A stretch of DNA of 24,007 bases from an uncultured Collinsella sp. (GTDB lineage Bacteria > Actinomycetota > Coriobacteriia > Coriobacteriales > Coriobacteriaceae): positions 1 through 24,007 of the forward strand of contig URTZ01000010.1 in NCBI GenBank assembly GCA_900550825.1, given 5' to 3'. Below the pieces are notes generated by a model. It made no database searches. It saw only the letters and a program-made list of their open reading frames with translations, and had not been told where the DNA came from. Positions within the stretch are counted from its first letter, which is position 1. Every line of letters starts with the position of its first letter. This document shows positions 23,240 through 24,007 of this stretch, in pieces. Both the position numbers and the translations under genes were made by a program.

Positions 23240-23887
23240 ATGGGTTTCATTAACTTTATCGCCGAGTTGCTCAAAGATCCGCGCACCGCAATTGCCAGCT
23301 GGATCGCCGCCGGCCCGCTTATGGCCTACGGCTGCGTGTTCCTGATCATCTTTATCGAGACGGGCGTGGTGTTCTTCCCGTTCCTTCCCGGCGATTCGCT
23401 GCTGTTTGCATCGGGCTTCTTTGCCCATAACGGCGGCTTTAACATCGTTGCGCTGCTGGCCGTTGCATGGGCCGCAGCCATTTTGGGCGATCAGTGCAAC
23501 TTTATGATCGGCCATTTCTTTGGCCAGAAGATTATCGCCTCGGGTAAGGTAAAGGCCATGACGCCCGAGCGTATCAAAAAGTCCGAGGATTTCTTGGACA
23601 AGTGGGGTCACCTGGCCATCTTCCTGGGTCGCTTCTTCCCGTTTATCCGCACCTTTGTGCCCTTTATCGCCGGCATGGGCGGCATGCACTGGCGCAATTT
23701 TGTCATCTTCAACGTGCTGGGTGGCATTACCTGGTCGACGCTCTTTACACTGCTGGGCTACTTCTTTGGCGGCATCCCCTTTGTGCAGGAGCACTTTGAG
23801 CTGCTAATCGTTGGCATCGTTGCCGTGTCGATCATCCCGACCGTGGTCGGTCTGGTTAAGGCTAAGCTGGGCAAAAAGAACGCGTAG
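23240..23887 (+). CDS. DedA-family membrane protein
   Basis: A 215-residue inner-membrane protein of the DedA/SNARE-associated (VTT) family, whose members flip undecaprenyl phosphate or phospholipids or support proton-dependent transport. The residues known to be essential in E. coli YqjA have counterparts: Glu40 in FIETGVVFFPFLPGDS, Asp52 in the same motif, Arg131 and Arg137 in FLGRFFPFIRTFVPFIAGMGGM. Hydrophobic helices include about 30-50, 70-90 and two near the C-terminus (155-178, 187-207). The open frame extends upstream, but the ATG at 23240 has GAGAGG before it and begins the family's usual N-terminus. It is divergent from cysE and followed by a strong terminator, so it is probably transcribed alone. 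Confidence 0.92.
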   Translation: MGFINFIAELLKDPRTAIASWIAAGPLMAYGCVFLIIFIETGVVFFPFLPGDSLLFASGFFAHNGGFNIVALLAVAWAAAILGDQCNFMIGHFFGQKIIASGKVKAMTPERIKKSEDFLDKWGHLAIFLGRFFPFIRTFVPFIAGMGGMHWRNFVIFNVLGGITWSTLFTLLGYFFGGIPFVQEHFELLIVGIVAVSIIPTVVGLVKAKLGKKNA

Positions 23888-23916
23888 CTCGAGCCAGCGC
23901 GCAAACCGTGCAGTTG

Positions 23917-23951
23917 AGGCCCGTCACCGCTTACGGTGGCGGGCCTTTTTG
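23917..23951 (+). terminator. Intrinsic terminator after the dedA-like gene
   Basis: GGCCCGTCACCG (23918-23929) pairs with CGGTGGCGGGCC (23934-23945), with one T-G pair and the loop CTTA, followed by TTTTT. The 56 bp remaining to the window end show nothing I can name. Confidence 0.92.
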
Positions 23952-24007
23952 CTTTCAAGACTTTAGTCTGCTGGGCGCGCAGCGGCCAGCTTTAAACCAC
24001 CCGCTAC

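Overview
The window looks like chromosome from a high-GC, gut-type actinobacterium of the class Coriobacteriia, most likely Collinsella or a close relative. This is inferred from the GC-rich codon use, the protein families and their overall flavour; no search could be run. It holds about 18 protein-coding genes, no rRNA, tRNA, CRISPR array, insertion sequence or phage gene that I can see.

Layout. 1-1050: the start of a LarE-like PP-loop sulfur transferase gene (minus) diverges from a HAD phosphatase/phosphoglucomutase-like gene. 1121-2968: a LacI-family regulator (minus) diverges from a small four-helix membrane protein. 3079-10158: the most intriguing block, an MFS transporter plus amidohydrolase operon, a PRD/BglG-type regulator (minus), and a second MFS transporter that is a clear paralogue of the first. 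Near-identical 18-bp palindromes (TTGCCGTA-NN-TACGGCAA) lie at a constant distance from candidate -10 boxes in this block and in front of the small membrane protein, suggesting one regulon. 10159-10591: a 433-bp intergenic region made largely of palindromic repeats. 10592-12439: glmS. 12551-14480: a GntR/FCD regulator divergent from a YeiH-family exporter. 14533-15964: a structured intergenic segment followed by a regulator with a degenerate sigma54-activator AAA+ domain and a Fis-type HTH. 16049-17784: a single-pass membrane protein, a nitroreductase (minus) and an unrecognised 96-residue protein. 17890-22197: a MarR regulator and two half-transporters that form an asymmetric heterodimeric ABC exporter, apparently one autoregulated operon. 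22312-23887: a short serine acetyltransferase (CysE/EpsC type, minus, GTG start) divergent from a DedA membrane protein.

Dispersed repeats. Six intergenic palindromes share a GGGGACAG-like loop but have unrelated, self-complementary stems. Two 57-bp hairpin units built on TCTCRATCTGTAACA sit head to head in front of glmS. Together they resemble REP/BIME logic (small non-coding palindromic elements mobilised or maintained in trans), although no transposase is present in this window.

How the genes may work together. The block 3079-10158 reads as a transport and hydrolysis module for an unknown amide or cyclic-amide substrate under a PTS-responsive regulator, without any PTS gene nearby. The MarR-ABC-ABC operon reads as an inducible efflux pump. 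glmS has a candidate GntR-type operator upstream. Apart from these, the genes look like ordinary, independently transcribed chromosomal units separated by good intrinsic terminators.
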